Positions 36,607 through 46,343 of a stretch of DNA of 64,000 nucleotides are shown piece by piece. The stretch is from assembly GCF_000202835.1 (NCBI RefSeq), contig NC_015186.1, positions 1,488,001 through 1,552,000 of the forward strand, written 5' to 3'. Source of the DNA: Acidiphilium multivorum AIU301. GTDB taxonomy: Bacteria > Pseudomonadota > Alphaproteobacteria > Acetobacterales > Acetobacteraceae. Both the position numbers and the translations under genes were made by a program. How positions within the stretch are numbered: position 1 is the first letter of the stretch; each line of letters begins with the position of its first letter. The notes beneath the pieces are model-generated. The model was not told the DNA's origin, searched no databases, and saw only the letters and a list, made by a program, of their open reading frames with translations.

Positions 36607-38406
36607 ATGGCCGAACAGCAAAATCCGCGGACGGAAGCCCCAAACCTTCCCGATCCCGCCGCTTTTTCCCGCACCATGGCCGATATCGCGGCCCGATCGC
36701 AGCGCATTGTGGCCGAATGGCTGCAACGCCAGCACGAGGCCGATGTCGCGATCGATCCGCTCAACATCGGCAGCGCGTTCATGGAGATGATGGCCCGGCT
36801 GATGGCCAATCCCGCGTCGCTGATCGAGGCGCAGATCGGCTTCTGGCAGGATTACGTCACGCTCTGGCAGCACTCGACCCGCCGCATCATGGGAATCGAG
36901 ACCCAGCCGGTGGTGCCGCCGGACCCGCGCGACAAGCGCTTCCAGCACGAGGAATGGAAGGAAAACGAGATCTTCGACTTCATCCGCCAGAGCTACCTGC
37001 TCTCGGCCCGCTTCGTGCAGGATGTGGTCCGCCGCGTCGACGGGCTCGATCCGAAGACGGCGCAGAAGGTCGATTTCTACGCGCGCCAGTTCGTCGACGC
37101 GATGAGCCCGTCGAACTTCGCCCTGACCAACCCCCAGGTCCTGCGCAAGACCGCCGAGACCGGCGGCGAAAACCTGCTGCGCGGCCTGTCGAACCTGCTG
37201 CGCGATCTCGAGGCCGGGCGCGGCCAGCTGCACATCCGCATGACCGACGCCGAGGCCTTCAGCGTCGGCGGCAACATCGCGGTCACGCCGGGCAAGGTCG
37301 TCTACCGCAACGAGCTGATGGAGCTGATCCAGTACGCCCCGGCGACCACGACGGCGCACAAGACCCCGCTGGTCATCTTCCCGCCCTGGATCAACAAGTT
37401 CTACATCCTCGACCTGCGCCCCAAGAACAGCTTCATCCGCTGGGCCGTCGAGCAGGGGCACACCGTCTTCGTCGCGAGCTGGGTGAACCCGGACGAGCGC
37501 CTCGCCGAGAAGGATTTCGCCGACTACATGAAACTCGGCGTGTTCGCCGCCCTCGACGCGATCGAGCAGGCCACCGGCGAGCGCCAGGTGAACGCGATCG
37601 GCTACTGCCTCGGCGGCACGCTGCTCGCCGCCACCCTCGCGGTGATGGCCCGCCGGCGCGACAGCCGGATCAAGTCCGCGACCTTCCTCGTCACGCTGAC
37701 GGATTTCGCCGATGTCGGCGAACTCGGCGTCTTCATCGACGAGGAACAGCTCGCCGCGCTGGAAGACCGGATGAACCGGCGCGGCTATCTCGAAGGCTCG
37801 GCGATGGCCACCACCTTCAACATGCTCCGCTCGAACGACCTGATCTGGAGCTTCGTGGTCAACAACTACCTGCTCGGCAACGAGACCTTCCCCTTCGACC
37901 TGCTCTACTGGAATTCCGATTCCACCCGCATGCCGGCGGCGATGCACTCGTTCTATCTTCGCAACATGTACCAGAGGAACCTGCTGAGCCAGGCGGACGC
38001 CATCACCCTCGACGGCACGCCGGTCGATCTCCGGCGGATCAAGGTGCCGGTCTACTTCCTCTCCTGCCGCGAGGACCACATCGCCCCCTGGGCCAGCACC
38101 TACCGCGCGACGCAGCTGATGGCCGGGCCGAAGCGCTTCGTGCTCGCCGCCTCCGGCCATATCGCCGGCGTGATCAACCCGCCGGGCAGCGGCAAATACA
38201 ACCATTTCGTCAACGCCACCCTGCCGGCGAACGCCGAGGACTGGTTCGCCGGCGCGACCGAGGTGGCCGGCTCCTGGTGGCCGGACTGGCAGCGCTGGAT
38301 CGCCGCACAGGGCCGCGGCGAGGTTCCCGCCCGCACACCCGGCGACGGCGCCCTCCCCGCCCTCGCCGATGCCCCCGGCGATTACGTGAAAGTCCGATCG
38401 GCTTGA
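36607..38406 (+). CDS. phaC: class I poly(3-hydroxyalkanoate) synthase
   Basis: Polymerises hydroxyacyl-CoA into storage polyester granules. 599 residues, normal for class I. The lipase-like box GYCLGG carries the catalytic Cys at 334; Asp is in SCREDHIAPW and His in ASGHIAGVINPP. The N-terminal region holds the class I PhaC_N domain (IDPLNIGSAFMEMMARLMANP). PhaA, PhaB and PhaP are not visible nearby. The ATG at 36607 follows GGAGC. Its stop overlaps the possible TTG start of the downstream glycosyltransferase. Confidence 0.97.
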   Translation: MAEQQNPRTEAPNLPDPAAFSRTMADIAARSQRIVAEWLQRQHEADVAIDPLNIGSAFMEMMARLMANPASLIEAQIGFWQDYVTLWQHSTRRIMGIETQPVVPPDPRDKRFQHEEWKENEIFDFIRQSYLLSARFVQDVVRRVDGLDPKTAQKVDFYARQFVDAMSPSNFALTNPQVLRKTAETGGENLLRGLSNLLRDLEAGRGQLHIRMTDAEAFSVGGNIAVTPGKVVYRNELMELIQYAPATTTAHKTPLVIFPPWINKFYILDLRPKNSFIRWAVEQGHTVFVASWVNPDERLAEKDFADYMKLGVFAALDAIEQATGERQVNAIGYCLGGTLLAATLAVMARRRDSRIKSATFLVTLTDFADVGELGVFIDEEQLAALEDRMNRRGYLEGSAMATTFNMLRSNDLIWSFVVNNYLLGNETFPFDLLYWNSDSTRMPAAMHSFYLRNMYQRNLLSQADAITLDGTPVDLRRIKVPVYFLSCREDHIAPWASTYRATQLMAGPKRFVLAASGHIAGVINPPGSGKYNHFVNATLPANAEDWFAGATEVAGSWWPDWQRWIAAQGRGEVPARTPGDGALPALADAPGDYVKVRSA

Positions 38407-39485
38407 ACCAGCCGGATGCGGCCGGCGGCATCGCGATGGTGCTGCCCGCCAGCGAAGCCTTTGTCCCCGGCCGGGCCGGCGCGATCGCCCTGGTCGTCCG
38501 GCGGCTCGCGGCCGCCACCGGTGCCTCGGTCATCGGCGCCGCCTGCGCGGAGCCGGGCTTTCCCGGCATTGCCTGCGATCCGGTCCGCTTCCGCGCGCCG
38601 CTCGCCTACAATGCCGGCGTGCTGCGCCGGCTGCGGCGGCTCCGCCCGGCGAGCATCGACATCCACCAGCAGCCGCGCCTCGCCCGGCTTGCCGCGCGCC
38701 TGCTGCCCGGTAGCCGGGTGATGCTGTTCCTGCACAACGAACCGACGACGATGCGCGGCCTCACCAGCCCGGCGGCGCGGGCGGGCACGCTGCGCCGCCT
38801 GCACGCCGTGGTCTGCGTCTCCGATCATCTGCGCGCCCGCTACGCGACCGGCCTTGCCGACACCGCCCGCCTCGTCACGCTGCACAACCCGCTCACCCTC
38901 GCCGAACTGCCGGCACCTCCCGATGCGCGGCGGCGCGAAATCCTGTTCGCCGGCCGCATCGTCGAGGGCAAGGGCATCGCCGATTTCATCGCCGCCAGCG
39001 CCGCTGCCCTGCCGCGCCTGCCCGGCTGGTCCGCCCGCATCATCGGCGGCGACCGCTTCGGGCCGGACAGTCCGGAAACCCCGTTCGTGCGCGAGATGCG
39101 GGCCCGCGCCGGCGCCGCCGGCATCGCCTGGGACGGCTACCGGCCGCACGACGAGGTTCTGGCGGCGATGGCCGGCGCCGCGATCGTCGCGGTCCCGAGC
39201 CGCTGGCCCGAACCCTTCGGCCTGACCGCGCTGGAGGCGATGGCGGCCGGCGCCACCCTGGTCGCGACACGGGCGGGCGGCCTGCCGGAAGTGGTGGGCG
39301 AGGCCGGGCTGCTGGTGCCGCCCGGCGACGCCGCCGCGCTGGAAGCCGCCTTCCTGCGTCTGGCGGGCGACGACGCGGCCCGCGACCGCCTCGCCGCCGC
39401 CGGCCGCGCCCGCGCGCAATTGTTCGACACGCCCGTCATCGCCGCCCGCCTGCAGCGGTTGCGCGACGCCGAAACGCCGGTATGA
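38403..39485 (+). CDS. family 4 glycosyltransferase
   Basis: About 360 residues. The N-terminal acceptor half contains VMLFLHNEPTTMRG and VVCVSDHLRARY; the C-terminal donor half has ILFAGRIVEGKGIADFI, then SRWPEPFGLTALEAMAAGATLVATRAGGLPE, the E-x7-E GT4 signature. The start is uncertain: TTG at 38403 overlaps the phaC stop; ATG at 38436 would drop 11 residues. It lies between phaC and an O-antigen-ligase-like gene, so a role in LPS or capsule sugar addition is likely; the link to phaC looks positional. Confidence 0.88.
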   Translation: MNQPDAAGGIAMVLPASEAFVPGRAGAIALVVRRLAAATGASVIGAACAEPGFPGIACDPVRFRAPLAYNAGVLRRLRRLRPASIDIHQQPRLARLAARLLPGSRVMLFLHNEPTTMRGLTSPAARAGTLRRLHAVVCVSDHLRARYATGLADTARLVTLHNPLTLAELPAPPDARRREILFAGRIVEGKGIADFIAASAAALPRLPGWSARIIGGDRFGPDSPETPFVREMRARAGAAGIAWDGYRPHDEVLAAMAGAAIVAVPSRWPEPFGLTALEAMAAGATLVATRAGGLPEVVGEAGLLVPPGDAAALEAAFLRLAGDDAARDRLAAAGRARAQLFDTPVIAARLQRLRDAETPV

Positions 39486-39492
39486 GCGGGGC

Positions 39493-40794
39493 ATGACCAT
39501 GCAACGCGCCGCCCTCATCGCCGCCCTGATCCTGCCGTTTGGCCTGCTTTACGCCCGCGCCGGCGCCGAATTGGCGATGGGCGCGGTCGATATCCTGTTC
39601 CTCGTCCACGCCGCCCGCACCGGCGACTGGCGCTGGGCGCGGCAGCCCTGGTTCGTGTTCGGCTGCCTCTGGTGGATCGCGGTGATGATCTGCTCGACGC
39701 CGATCCCCGCCCTCGGCCTCGGGCCGGGCGGCTGGAAATCCTTCACCCAGGCGCTGGTGCTGATCCGCCTGCTGGTGCTCGCCGCCGCCCTCGGCCACTG
39801 GGTGCTCGATACACCGGCCGCGCGCACCCGGTTCTGGCTCGCCCTTGCCGCCTGCGAAGCCTGGATCCTGCTGCAAAGCTGGCAGCAGGAGATTTTCGGC
39901 GTGAACATCTTCGGCGACCACCGCTGGGGCGACGGCGCGCTCACCGGCCCGTTCTGGGCGCCGCGCGCCGGCCCGCCGTTCAGCCACCTGCTGTTTCTCA
40001 CCGCCCTGCCCGTCATCGCGGCGCTGATCGCGCGGCGGGGCACCGCGCCGAAACTCGCGGCCGCCGCCGTCGGCGGGCTCGGCTTCGCGACAACGCTGGT
40101 GATCGGCCAGCGCATGCCCTTCGCGCTGGCGCTGCTGGGCCTCGCCGTCACCGCCCTCGCCTTCCGGCCGATCCGCCTGCCGGCGATCGGCCTCGGCGTG
40201 CTGATCGTGCTCGCGATCCCGGCGCTGAAACTGGTCTCGCCGCCCAGTTTCGACAAGCTGGTGCTGGAGACCGGCCGCCAGGTCAGCCATTTCGCGAAAA
40301 GCCCCTATGGCGAACTCTACACGCGGGCAACGGTGATGATCGAGCACGCCCCCTTGCGCGGCTATGGCTTCAACGGCTTCCGCGATTTCTGCCCCGAGCC
40401 GCGGTTCGATCGCGGCCTCCCCGCGCTCGGCATCGGGCCGACCAGCCTGAAGCGCGGCGCCTGCAACATCCATCCGCACAATTTCTATCTCCAGGCCGCC
40501 CTCGATGGCGGGCTGATCGGCCTCGTGCTGTTCGCCGCGATGAACGCGGCCTGGCTGCTGGCACTCGGCCGCGGAATCATGCGCCGGCCGATGGCGCTCG
40601 GCGCCTTCATCGGCGTGCTGACCTATGCCTGGCCGCTCGCCTCGACCGACAATTTCGCCGTGCTGCCGATGGCGGGCTGGCTCTTCGTCATGCTCGGCCT
40701 CGGCCTCGCCCTGCCGCGCTCTGGTCCGCCCGAGCCCGCCTGCCTATATCCCGAAGCAACGATACGCCCCACCACGACAGGATCTCCCGCATGA
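39493..40794 (+). CDS. O-antigen ligase-like (Wzy_C) membrane protein
   Basis: 433 residues with about ten to twelve membrane segments and a large periplasmic loop (about 255-330) containing RATVMIEHAPLRGYGFNGFRD and NIHPHNFYLQAALDGGLIG; the latter resembles the conserved HNxxL-x6-G motif of the WaaL/Wzy_C family. Such enzymes ligate or polymerise O-antigen on the periplasmic face. Seven bases downstream of the GT4 gene; the stop overlaps the CobW start (ATGA at 40791-40794). Confidence 0.85.
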   Translation: MTMQRAALIAALILPFGLLYARAGAELAMGAVDILFLVHAARTGDWRWARQPWFVFGCLWWIAVMICSTPIPALGLGPGGWKSFTQALVLIRLLVLAAALGHWVLDTPAARTRFWLALAACEAWILLQSWQQEIFGVNIFGDHRWGDGALTGPFWAPRAGPPFSHLLFLTALPVIAALIARRGTAPKLAAAAVGGLGFATTLVIGQRMPFALALLGLAVTALAFRPIRLPAIGLGVLIVLAIPALKLVSPPSFDKLVLETGRQVSHFAKSPYGELYTRATVMIEHAPLRGYGFNGFRDFCPEPRFDRGLPALGIGPTSLKRGACNIHPHNFYLQAALDGGLIGLVLFAAMNAAWLLALGRGIMRRPMALGAFIGVLTYAWPLASTDNFAVLPMAGWLFVMLGLGLALPRSGPPEPACLYPEATIRPTTTGSPA

Positions 40795-41753
40795 GCGATC
40801 TCGTTCCCGTCACCGTCCTCACCGGCTTTCTCGGTGCCGGCAAGACCACCCTGCTCAACCGCATCCTCACCGAGGATCACGGCCGCAAATACGCCGTCGT
40901 GATCAACGAGTTCGGCGAGCGCGGCGTCGACAACGACCTCGTCGTCGATACCGACGAGGAAGTCTTCGAGATGAACAACGGCTGCATCTGCTGCACCGTG
41001 CGCGGCGATCTGATCCGCATCATCGGCGGGCTGATGAAGCGCCGCAACCGCTTCGACGGCATCATCGTCGAGACCACCGGCCTCGCCAACCCCGCCCCCG
41101 TCGCGCAGACCTTCTTCGTCGACGAGGACGTGAAGGCGAAGACGAGGCTCGACGCGATCGTCACGGTGGTCGACGCGAAGAACCTGCCCGCCCGCCTCGC
41201 CGACGCGCCGGAAGCCGAGGACCAGATCGCCTTCGCCGACGTCATCGTGCTCAACAAGCTCGACCTCGTCACCCCGGAGGAACTCGCCGATGTCGAGGCG
41301 CGAATCCGCACGATCAACCGCTTCGCGCAGATCCACCACACGACCCGCGCCGACGTGCCGGCCGACCGCCTGCTCGGCATCAACGCCTTCAGCCTCGACC
41401 GCGTGCTGCAATCCGTGCCGGATTTCCTCGAGGAGGATTCCCACACCCATGACGAGCACATGAGCAGCATCAGCCTCTCGGTGAAGAAGCCGCTCGACCC
41501 CGAGCTGTTCAACGCCTGGATCGGCGGCATCCTCGCCACCCAGGGCCAGGACATTCTGCGCACCAAGGGCATCCTCGCCTTCGCCGGCGAGGATCGCCGC
41601 TTCGCCTTCCAGGCCGTGCACATGATGGCGGATGGCGATTTCATCCGCCCGTGGAAGGATGGCGAGGAACGCGAAAGCCGCATCGTCTTCATCGGCCGCG
41701 ATCTCAACCGGCCGATGCTGCGCCGCGGCTTCGAAAGCTGCATCGCCGAATGA
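40791..41753 (+). CDS. CobW/COG0523-family GTPase (putative metal chaperone)
   Basis: 320 residues. P-loop GFLGAGKTTLLN (12-23), the metal-binding motif GCICC (about 64-68), ETTGLANP, NKLD and a C-terminal CobW_C domain with His-rich SHTHDEHMSS. Members insert or deliver metal ions, often zinc or cobalt. Gene order CobW-WD40 is recurrent in alphaproteobacteria and sometimes zinc-regulated; no Zur box can be confirmed here. Overlaps of four bases on both sides imply coupled translation with the ligase and WD40 genes. Confidence 0.9.
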   Translation: MSDLVPVTVLTGFLGAGKTTLLNRILTEDHGRKYAVVINEFGERGVDNDLVVDTDEEVFEMNNGCICCTVRGDLIRIIGGLMKRRNRFDGIIVETTGLANPAPVAQTFFVDEDVKAKTRLDAIVTVVDAKNLPARLADAPEAEDQIAFADVIVLNKLDLVTPEELADVEARIRTINRFAQIHHTTRADVPADRLLGINAFSLDRVLQSVPDFLEEDSHTHDEHMSSISLSVKKPLDPELFNAWIGGILATQGQDILRTKGILAFAGEDRRFAFQAVHMMADGDFIRPWKDGEERESRIVFIGRDLNRPMLRRGFESCIAE

Positions 41754-42796
41754 GCGGCATGGTCACCGACGCGGACGAGATGCTCCGTGTGCGCGGCGTC
41801 TCTCACGATTGCGCCGAGTTCGTCACCGCCCTCGCCTTCGACCGCGCCGGCGGCACCCTCGCCGCCGGACTCGGTGACGGGCGGATCGTGCTGCGCGGCC
41901 TCGCCGGCGGCGACTTCGCCGAACACGCCTGCCACGACGGCGCGGTGCTCGCCCTCGCGCCGGATATCGACCAAAGCGGCTTCTGCTCCGGCGGCGATGA
42001 CGGCGCGCTGAAACGCCTCGATTCCGCAACGGGCGAAAGCACCGAACTCGCCAGCTTCGGCATGAAATGGGTCGAGCACGTTCTCACCGTGCCGGACCGC
42101 AAGGCGCCGCTGCGGGCGGCCGCGGTCGGCAAGACGATCCACCTGCTCGATGCCGCCGGCGCCACACTCCGCACCCTCGCGCATCCCTCGACCGTCGCCG
42201 GCATGGCGCTCGATCCGAAGCACCGCCGCCTCGCCGCCGCGCATTACAACGGCGCCTCGCTCTGGTTCGTGCGCTCCGAGAACGCGAAGCCGCAGGTCTT
42301 CGAATGGAAGGGCAGCCATCTCGCCATCGCCCTGCATCCCGATATCGAGGCGATGGTCACCACCATGCAGGAAAACGAGCTGCATGGCTGGAAACTGCCC
42401 GACGGCCAGCACATGCGGATGAGCGGCTACCCGACAAAGCCCGAATCGCTCGACTTCACCCGCTCGGGCAAGTGGCTCGCCACCGCCGGCGCCGAGGCCA
42501 TCGTGATCTGGCCGTTCTTCGGCGGCGGGCCGATGGGCAAGGCGCCGCTCGAACTCGCCGCCGGCGAAACGGTGGTCCGCCGCGTCGCCTGCCATCCGCA
42601 GCACGAGGTCGTCGCCGCCGGCTTCGCCGACGGCTCGGTCGTCGTGGCCGACATCGCGCGCGAACGCATCCTGCCCGTCGCCGCCGCCGGGCGCGGCGCG
42701 GTCTCCGCCCTCGGCTGGAGTCCGAACGGCGCCCATCTCGCCTTCGGCACGGAGTCCGGCTTTCTTGCCCTGATCGATTTCTCGCGAAAGGACTGA
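41750..42796 (+). CDS. WD40-repeat protein
   Basis: 348 residues forming a predicted seven-bladed propeller, with recurrent segments such as VTALAFDRAGGTLAAGLGDGRIVL, VLALAPDIDQSGFCSGGDDGALKRL, GMALDPKHRRLAAAHYNGASLWF, SLDFTRSGKWLATAGAEAIVIW and VSALGWSPNGAHLAFGTESG. No signal peptide. The start ATG overlaps the CobW stop (ATGA at 41750-41753). The link to CobW suggests a scaffold or client in metal handling, not known in detail. The aldo/keto reductase starts one base after its stop. Confidence 0.88.
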   Translation: MSGMVTDADEMLRVRGVSHDCAEFVTALAFDRAGGTLAAGLGDGRIVLRGLAGGDFAEHACHDGAVLALAPDIDQSGFCSGGDDGALKRLDSATGESTELASFGMKWVEHVLTVPDRKAPLRAAAVGKTIHLLDAAGATLRTLAHPSTVAGMALDPKHRRLAAAHYNGASLWFVRSENAKPQVFEWKGSHLAIALHPDIEAMVTTMQENELHGWKLPDGQHMRMSGYPTKPESLDFTRSGKWLATAGAEAIVIWPFFGGGPMGKAPLELAAGETVVRRVACHPQHEVVAAGFADGSVVVADIARERILPVAAAGRGAVSALGWSPNGAHLAFGTESGFLALIDFSRKD

Positions 42797-42797
42797 C

Positions 42798-43622
42798 ATG
42801 ACCAGCATGCCCATCACCGGCGGCGCGCTCGCCATGCCCAAGCTCGGTCTCGGCACCTGGCGGATGAGCGGGCGCGACTGCACCGCCGCCGTCACCCGCG
42901 CGCTAGCGCTCGGTTATCGCCATATCGACACCGCCGAGATGTACGGCAACGAGGAGGCCGTCGGCGCCGCCCTCGCCGAAAGCGGCATCCCGCGCGACGA
43001 GATCTTCCTCACCACCAAGGTCTGGTACGAAAACCTCACGCCGGACGGCGTGCGCCGCGCCATCGAGGCCAGCCTCGCCAAGCTGCGCACCGACCATGTG
43101 AACCTCTTCCTGATCCACTGGCCCTCGCCCTCGATGAATCTCGCCGCGGTCCTCGCCACCATGGCGCATCTCAAACATGAAGGCCTGGTGCGGCATATCG
43201 GCGTGTCGAACTTCACCGTCGCGCTGATGCGCCAGGCGGTGGAGGCGATCGGCGCCGAGATCGCCTGCAACCAGGTGGAATATCACGTCCTGCTCGGGCA
43301 GGACGCGGTGCTCGACTACGCGCGGGCCCACGGCATCACCGTCACCGCCTATTGCCCGCTCGCCCAGGGCCGGCTCGGCGACCATCCGGCGCTCGCGGAG
43401 GTGGCCGCGAAACATGGCGCAACGCCGGCGCAGGTCGCCCTCAAATACCTGCTCGACCAGGACGGTGTCGCGGCAATCCCCAAGGCCGCGCGCGAGGAAA
43501 CCCAGCGCGCCAACCTCGCCGCCCTCGCCATCACCCTCGATGACGAGGACCGCGCCGCCCTCGCCGCCCTGCCGAAAAACCAGCGCTTCGTCGATCCGGC
43601 CTTCGCGCCGGACTGGGACTGA
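42798..43622 (+). CDS. aldo/keto reductase
   Basis: 274 residues, NADPH-dependent carbonyl reductase of the DkgA/B group. Catalytic tetrad visible: Asp and Tyr in IDTAEMYGNE, Lys in FLTTKVW and His in LFLIHWP. Signature GVSNF (about 134) and the C-terminal NADPH-binding motif IPKAAREETQRANL. Family enzymes reduce 2,5-diketo-gluconate or methylglyoxal-like aldehydes; the substrate here is unknown. Last gene of the rightward cluster, followed by a shared terminator region. Confidence 0.92.
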   Translation: MTSMPITGGALAMPKLGLGTWRMSGRDCTAAVTRALALGYRHIDTAEMYGNEEAVGAALAESGIPRDEIFLTTKVWYENLTPDGVRRAIEASLAKLRTDHVNLFLIHWPSPSMNLAAVLATMAHLKHEGLVRHIGVSNFTVALMRQAVEAIGAEIACNQVEYHVLLGQDAVLDYARAHGITVTAYCPLAQGRLGDHPALAEVAAKHGATPAQVALKYLLDQDGVAAIPKAAREETQRANLAALAITLDDEDRAALAALPKNQRFVDPAFAPDWD

Positions 43623-43655
43623 AAAAAAACCGGCCGGCGTTGTCGCGCCGGCCGG
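43622..43655 (-). terminator. intrinsic terminator of typA
   Basis: Perfect ten-base stem CCGGCCGGCG/CGCCGGCCGG (43630-43639 with 43646-43655), six-base loop, followed on the minus strand by eight T (43622-43629). It terminates typA and lies at the very end of the convergent aldo/keto reductase gene. Confidence 0.9.
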
Positions 43656-43688
43656 CCTCACCCCGTTCTGAAGGCTACCGCCGCCGGA

Positions 43689-45521
43689 TCAGGCGGCGTC
43701 GGACGCCCGCTCGGCCTTCTTGCGCGCGTGCGGATCGAGATGCCGCTTGCGCAGCCGCACCGCGCCCGGCGTCACCTCCACCAGCTCGTCATCCTCGATA
43801 TAGGCGATCGCCTGCTCCAGGCTCATCCGGCGCGGCGGCGTCAGCAGCAGCGCGTCGTCCTTGCCCGCGGCGCGGATATTGGTGAGCTTCTTCTCCTTGA
43901 TCGGGTTCACGTCGAGGTCGTTCTCCCGGCTGTGCTCGCCGATGATCATGCCCTCGTAAACCTTCTCGCCGCCGCCGATGAACAGCGTGCCGCGTTCCTG
44001 CAGGTAGAACAGCGCGTATTGCACGCTCTCGCCATCGGCATTGGCGATCAGTGCACCGTTGCGCCGCCCCTCGATCGTCCCCTTCCACGGGCCGTAACCG
44101 ATGAAATGCCGGTTCATCACGCCGGAGCCGCGCGTATCAGTCAGGAACTCGCCGTGATAGCCGATCAGCCCGCGGCTCGGGATGTGGAAGGTCAGCCGCT
44201 GCTTGTCGCCGCCCGAGGGGCGGATATCCTGCAACTCGCCCTTGCGCCGGCTCATCTTCTCGACGACGACGCCGGAATACGGCTCGTCCACGTCGATCAG
44301 CACCTCTTCCATCGGCTCCTCGCGCGCGCCCGTCTCCGGGTTGTCACGGGTCAGCACGCGCGGCCGGCCGATCGTCAGCTCGAAGCCCTCGCGGCGCATC
44401 GTCTCGATCAGCACGCCGAGCTGCAACTCGCCGCGCCCGGCCACCTCGAACGCCTCGGTCTCGGTGGAGTCGGTCACGCGGATCGCGACATTGCCCTCCG
44501 CCTCGCGGAACAGCCGGTCGCGGATCTGCCGCGACGTCACCTTCTTGCCCTCGCGCCCCGCGAGCGGGCCGTCATTGATGCGGAAGGTCATCGACAGCGT
44601 CGGCGGGTCGATCGGGATCGCCGGCAGCGCGGCGCCGATCTCCATGGCACCGATCGTATCCGGCACGGTCGCCTCCTTGAGGCCGGCCACGGCGATGATG
44701 TCCCCGGCCGAAACCTCGTCCACCGGCACGCGCTCCAGGCCGCGGAAGGCGAGCAGCTTGGTCAGCCGCCCGGTCTCCACCGCGCGCCCGTCGAAGCTGA
44801 TGACGCGCACCGGCATGTTCACGGTCGCCCGCCCCTGCTCGACGCGGCCGGTCAGCACGCGGCCGAGGAAGTTGTCGCTCTCCAGGATGGTCGCGACCAT
44901 GGCGAACGGCGCGTCGGCGTCGAGGCCGGGCTCGGGCACATGGCTCACGATCAGGTCGAACAGCGGCGAGAGGTTCTCGCGCGGCCCGTCCAGCGTCGGC
45001 GTCGCCCAGCCCTGGCGGCCGGAGGCATAGAGCATCGGGAAATCGAGCTGCTCGTCATTGGCGCCGAGGGCGGCGAACAGGTCGAACACCTCGTTGTGCA
45101 CCTCGTCGGCGCGGGCATCCGGGCGGTCGATCTTGTTGACGACGACGATCGGCTTCAGCCCGCGCGCCAGCGCCTTGCCGACGACGAACTTGGTCTGCGG
45201 CAGCACGCCCTCGGCGGCATCGACGAGGACGACCACGCCGTCCACCATGTTCAGGATGCGCTCGACCTCGCCGCCGAAATCGGCATGGCCCGGCGTGTCG
45301 ACGATATTGATCCGCACGTCGCCCCACTGCACGGCGGTGCACTTCGCGAGGATGGTGATGCCGCGCTCGCGCTCGAGGTCGTTGCGGTCGAGCGCGCGCT
45401 CGGCCACCTGCTGATGCGCGCCGAACGAGCCGGACTGCTTGAGAAGATTGTCCACGAGCGTGGTCTTGCCATGGTCGACATGGGCGATGATCGCCACGTT
45501 GCGCAGCTTGGTCTCGGTCAT
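43689..45521 (-). CDS. typA: ribosome-associated GTPase TypA/BipA
   Basis: 610 residues, the normal length. P-loop [10 protein letters not shown] (12-21), [25 protein letters not shown], then EF-G-like domains and the BipA-specific C-terminal domain ([49 protein letters not shown]). BipA helps 50S assembly and growth at low temperature or other stress. The ATG at 45521 gives [19 protein letters not shown] as in homologues. It is downstream of the exported protein gene at 45665, from which a terminator separates it. Confidence 0.98.
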   Translation of the reverse strand: MTETKLRNVAIIAHVDHGKTTLVDNLLKQSGSFGAHQQVAERALDRNDLERERGITILAKCTAVQWGDVRINIVDTPGHADFGGEVERILNMVDGVVVLVDAAEGVLPQTKFVVGKALARGLKPIVVVNKIDRPDARADEVHNEVFDLFAALGANDEQLDFPMLYASGRQGWATPTLDGPRENLSPLFDLIVSHVPEPGLDADAPFAMVATILESDNFLGRVLTGRVEQGRATVNMPVRVISFDGRAVETGRLTKLLAFRGLERVPVDEVSAGDIIAVAGLKEATVPDTIGAMEIGAALPAIPIDPPTLSMTFRINDGPLAGREGKKVTSRQIRDRLFREAEGNVAIRVTDSTETEAFEVAGRGELQLGVLIETMRREGFELTIGRPRVLTRDNPETGAREEPMEEVLIDVDEPYSGVVVEKMSRRKGELQDIRPSGGDKQRLTFHIPSRGLIGYHGEFLTDTRGSGVMNRHFIGYGPWKGTIEGRRNGALIANADGESVQYALFYLQERGTLFIGGGEKVYEGMIIGEHSRENDLDVNPIKEKKLTNIRAAGKDDALLLTPPRRMSLEQAIAYIEDDELVEVTPGAVRLRKRHLDPHARKKAERASDAA

Positions 45522-45612
45522 GATTCGGGTCTTTCGGGGTTCAACGCGGCTCCTCTACACGTTTTGCAGTGCAAAAGCGAGCTTCGTGACGCAGACGGGA
45601 TATGAAGAGATG

Positions 45613-45637
45613 AAAAAGGGACGGCCGAAGCCGTCCC
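45613..45637 (-). terminator. intrinsic terminator after the exported protein gene
   Basis: Stem GGGACGGC/GCCGTCCC (45618-45625 with 45630-45637); on the minus strand the loop is TTCG and five T follow (45613-45617). Confidence 0.88.
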
Positions 45638-45664
45638 CCTGCCCGGCCAGCGCGGCCCCGGCGC

Positions 45665-46147
45665 CTATCGTGCCGAGGGTGCCGGCGCCGGCATCATCGG
45701 CTCGCCGCCATGCGCGGGCATTCCGCTGCCGCCCGGCGCCGGCATCGCCGAACCGCCGCCCGGCGCGGGCATCGGCATGCCGGCGCCGGCCGGGTGGTCG
45801 ATCATCGTCATCGCCCGATGGATCAGCATGCGCGCCTGCTCGTAGTCGCCGCTCTCGACGGCGCTGCGGGCCCGCCGCACCGCATCGATCGCCGGTGTGC
45901 GGATCGCTCCGTTCACACTGCCCTGCACATAGGAGTTGGTCAGCAGGTCCGTCTCCGCCCGGCCGAGCGCGACCCGCGCCCGCGTCGCCTGATGCGCCGC
46001 GACCGCCTGCCCGGCGATGCCGAGATAGGTCCCGGCCGAGGCGTCATAGGGCACGGATCCGCCCATGCGGGTCGGGGCCGGCGCCTGCGCGAGCGCCATG
46101 CCCCCCGTCAGGGCCAGCGCAAAACCAGTCAGCAGAACGGTCTTCAT
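45665..46147 (-). CDS. small exported protein of unknown function
   Basis: 160 residues with a clear signal peptide (MKTVLLTGFALALTGGMALA-Q, cleavage near 20). The middle is helical (GQAVAAHQATRARVALGRAETDLL, AIDAVRRARSAVESGDYEQARMLIHRAM), like a periplasmic helical bundle or TPR-like unit; the C-terminus is low-complexity Gly/Pro/Met/Ala. No family recognised. It has its own terminator. Divergent from the AmpG-like gene. Confidence 0.75.
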   Translation of the reverse strand: MKTVLLTGFALALTGGMALAQAPAPTRMGGSVPYDASAGTYLGIAGQAVAAHQATRARVALGRAETDLLTNSYVQGSVNGAIRTPAIDAVRRARSAVESGDYEQARMLIHRAMTMIDHPAGAGMPMPAPGGGSAMPAPGGSGMPAHGGEPMMPAPAPSAR

Positions 46148-46343
46148 GATGGTCTCCTTCCTCGAAATGCCGCCCCTGCGGCACCGCGCCGCCGCGCAGG
46201 CGCGCGACAGCGGTCCCGGCGTGCAACTTTGGGTCCGGCACGGCGCGGGGCAACCATGCCCGCGTCACCGCACGATTAAACCGTTGTCACGAATTCCCGC
46301 CCCCGGCTTGACGGCAGCCGGTGCAGCGCTGGCAATTGGCGTC

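Noticed and set aside
36607-39485. Functional link between phaC and the glycosyltransferase read as one long frame
   Set aside because: The 922-codon frame is mostly antiphase to phaC; the glycosyltransferase starts at or after the phaC stop and its substrate has no evident link to polyester synthesis.
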